Shown in pieces: positions 62,641 to 64,000 of a DNA stretch of 64,000 bases. The notes below the pieces were generated by a model that was not told where the DNA came from, ran no database searches, and worked only from the letters and a program-made list of their open reading frames with translations. Within the stretch, counting starts at the first letter, position 1, and the number at the start of each line of letters is the position of its first letter. Source of the stretch: Streptomyces radicis (GTDB lineage: Bacteria > Actinomycetota > Actinomycetes > Streptomycetales > Streptomycetaceae); the NCBI RefSeq assembly GCF_003626575.1, contig NZ_RBDY01000001.1:310001-374000 (forward strand), in the 5' to 3' direction. Position numbers and translations under genes: made by a program.

Positions 62641-63207
62641 TCAGTGGCCCGCCCCCTGCTCCGACCAGTAGCCGGGGGACGGGTACTGGTGCGGCGCCTG
62701 CCCGTGACCTTGCGGCTGGGGCTGCGGCTGGGGCTGCGCCTGCCCCGGGTACGGCGCCTGGTACGCGCCGGGCTGCATCGGGCGCGGCGCGGCGGGCCGC
62801 GGCGTCGCGGGCGCGGGGCGCATCTGCTGCGGCACCGGCGCCTGCGGGCCCGGGTAGCCCCGGGGGTCGCGCGCCTGCTGCGGGAAGTAGGGCGCGGGCG
62901 CCTGGGGCGCCGCCGCGGGCAGCTGGTGGCGCACCGGCGTCGCCTGGTACCCGGGGTAGCCGGACGGCGCCTGGGCGTGCTGGTGCGGCTGCGGCTGCGA
63001 GGGCGCCGAAGGCAGCGCAGGAAGGGCGGGCAACGCGTTCGGCGCGGGGGTGTGCTGATAGCCGCCCGCGGGCTCGTAGGCGGCGGGCACGCGGATGGGC
63101 GCGATCTGCGGGGTCCCCCGCTCGGCCACCAGCCTGTCGTAGATGGGGGTGTCGGGGAACGACGATGAGGAGTAGCCACCGCCGTAGGAGGGGCGCGGGG
63201 AGGTCAT
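62641..63207 (-). CDS. Pro/Gln-rich Streptomyces protein (DUF6643-like)
   Basis: A 188-residue protein. Only the N-terminal 45 residues look conserved (YGGGYSSSSFPDTPIYDRLVAERGTPQIAPIRVPAAYE); the rest is Pro, Gln, Ala, Gly and Tyr-rich with repeats such as QPQPQPQ and probably disordered. I recall this N-terminal motif from the family DUF6643. I chose ATG 63207 (MTSPRPSYGG). It is convergent with the encapsulin pair and divergent from terD. Disordered proteins can serve as encapsulin cargo tags, but nothing here proves that. Confidence 0.75.
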   Translation of the reverse strand: MTSPRPSYGGGYSSSSFPDTPIYDRLVAERGTPQIAPIRVPAAYEPAGGYQHTPAPNALPALPALPSAPSQPQPHQHAQAPSGYPGYQATPVRHQLPAAAPQAPAPYFPQQARDPRGYPGPQAPVPQQMRPAPATPRPAAPRPMQPGAYQAPYPGQAQPQPQPQPQGHGQAPHQYPSPGYWSEQGAGH

Positions 63208-63471
63208 GCCCCATAAGTTAAGCCCACCATGTGCTCGTTGGGGAGACCGGTCAGACGGTCTTTTCGTAGGCTTGAGCTTCGCCCGCGGGGGCAATTCGCG
63301 GGAATTCCGGAAAAAACGTCGATCTCACCCCTCATGATGTTGTATCAGGGGTCGGCCCGGAGGGCCATGGGGCGGGATGGCATAGTGGGCCGTGCCACCC
63401 CGGCAACAGCCCCCAAGAAACAATCGCAGCACAGGTGACGTGACGACGGTCACCCGACGGAGGAAGCCGAG
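63208..63471. promoter_or_regulatory. Divergent promoter region upstream of terD
   Basis: Contains the inverted repeat CCCCTCAT (63328-63335) and ATCAGGGG (63344-63351), 7 of 8 complementary. It is a possible operator for terD. No clear -35/-10 pair was identified. Confidence 0.4.
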
Positions 63472-64000
63472 ATGCTCAAAGGCGCGAATGTCCCGGTAGC
63501 GGCCAGTTCGGTCCGTATCGAGATCAGCTGGAACACAGCGGGTGGCGTACCGGACGTCGACGCCTCCGCGCTGCTGCTCGACCAGGCGGGCCGGGTCCGT
63601 TCCGACGCGGACTTCGTCTTCTACAACCAGCCGCAGCACGCCTCGGGATCGGTGCGGCACGAGGGCAAGCAGCCCGCGGGCGTCTCGGTGACCGACCGCC
63701 TCAGCGTCGACCTCGCGCGCGTCGAGCCGGGCGTCGAGAAGATCGCGCTCGCCGCCTCGGCCGACGGCGGCACCTTCGGGCAGGTCCCCGGGCTGCACAT
63801 CCGGCTGCTCGACTCCGGATCGGGCGCCGAGGTGGCCCGTTTCGACAGCGCCGACGCCTCGTCCGAGACCGCGTTCGTGCTCGGCGAGCTGTACCGGCGC
63901 CAGGGCGCCTGGAAGTTCAGGGCCGTCGGCCAGGGCTACGACAGCGGACTCGCCGGGCTCGCCACGGACTTCGGCATCAGCGTCGACGAGGAGCCCTCGG
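63472..64000 (+). CDS. TerD-family protein, 3'-truncated
   Basis: The first 176 codons of a calcium-binding TerD-family protein, associated with tellurite and general stress resistance and with Streptomyces differentiation. Family motifs are [23 protein letters not shown], the acidic FVFYNQP region, and [28 protein letters not shown] precedes the ATG at 63472. The window ends inside the gene, near where a minimal TerD domain would stop, so a C-terminal extension may follow. Confidence 0.93.
   Translation, partial: MLKGANVPVAASSVRIEISWNTAGGVPDVDASALLLDQAGRVRSDADFVFYNQPQHASGSVRHEGKQPAGVSVTDRLSVDLARVEPGVEKIALAASADGGTFGQVPGLHIRLLDSGSGAEVARFDSADASSETAFVLGELYRRQGAWKFRAVGQGYDSGLAGLATDFGISVDEEPS

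Overview
The window is a contiguous piece of a very GC-rich actinobacterial chromosome. Gene order, codon bias and signature genes (bldD, mihF, rbpA, guaB1, FMN-riboswitch rib operon, family 2B encapsulins) point to Streptomyces or a close relative. About 52 protein genes are supported, two of them cut by the window ends (efp at the left, a TerD-family gene at the right). I saw no rRNA, tRNA, transposase, prophage or CRISPR array.

Region by region. (1) 1-1660: end of efp, nusB, a 17-bp-stem bidirectional terminator, and convergent bldD with a perfect BldD box in its own promoter. (2) 1660-11690: one compact pyrimidine operon pyrR-pyrB-pyrC-(PH-like membrane protein)-carA-carB-pyrD-pyrF, mostly joined by ATGA overlaps, with a leader that can hide the pyrR ribosome binding site. 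(3) 11900-22040: housekeeping run mihF, gmk, rpoZ, coaBC, metK, priA (with degenerate helicase motifs), fmt, rsmB, rpe. (4) 22160-28714: SorC-type regulator, guaB1 (GMP reductase type), a methyltransferase, a secreted phospholipase A2, and a divergent MFS exporter/ROK regulator pair sharing a palindromic operator. (5) 29149-35390: FMN riboswitch controlling ribD-ribE-ribM-ribBA-ribH, followed by hisE-hisG and a PH-domain membrane protein. (6) 35420-43890: TPR-AAA+ ATPase and a uridine kinase-like protein, a secreted C39-like peptidase with a coupled cupin, acyl-CoA dehydrogenase, an Lrp regulator and an amidohydrolase. (7) 43890-48070: lnt-ppm-fxsA for lipoprotein N-acylation and polyprenol-phosphate-mannose synthesis, then rbpA, which has a near-perfect sigma-R promoter. 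(8) 48147-53513: divergent YczE/MocR pair, a 959-base gene-free stretch holding a 28-unit minisatellite and REP-like palindromes, a polA-like polymerase and a SHOCT protein. (9) 53567-64000: DeoR regulator, a membrane-split alpha/beta hydrolase, a beta-helix-AAA+ fusion, two tandem family 2B encapsulin shell genes, a low-complexity Streptomyces protein and terD.

The most unusual part is the right end. Two encapsulin shell paralogues sit in tandem with no recognised cargo enzyme inside the window. They share a 113-bp stretch with no differences, which suggests gene conversion, and their cyclic-nucleotide-binding-like inserts lack the usual phosphate-binding residues. Several genes also carry a -10-like hexamer exactly six bases before the start codon, suggesting leaderless transcripts.

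All calls rest on reading motifs and gene order by eye. No database search, folding program or alignment was run, so family names are recognition from memory and regulatory sites are predictions.
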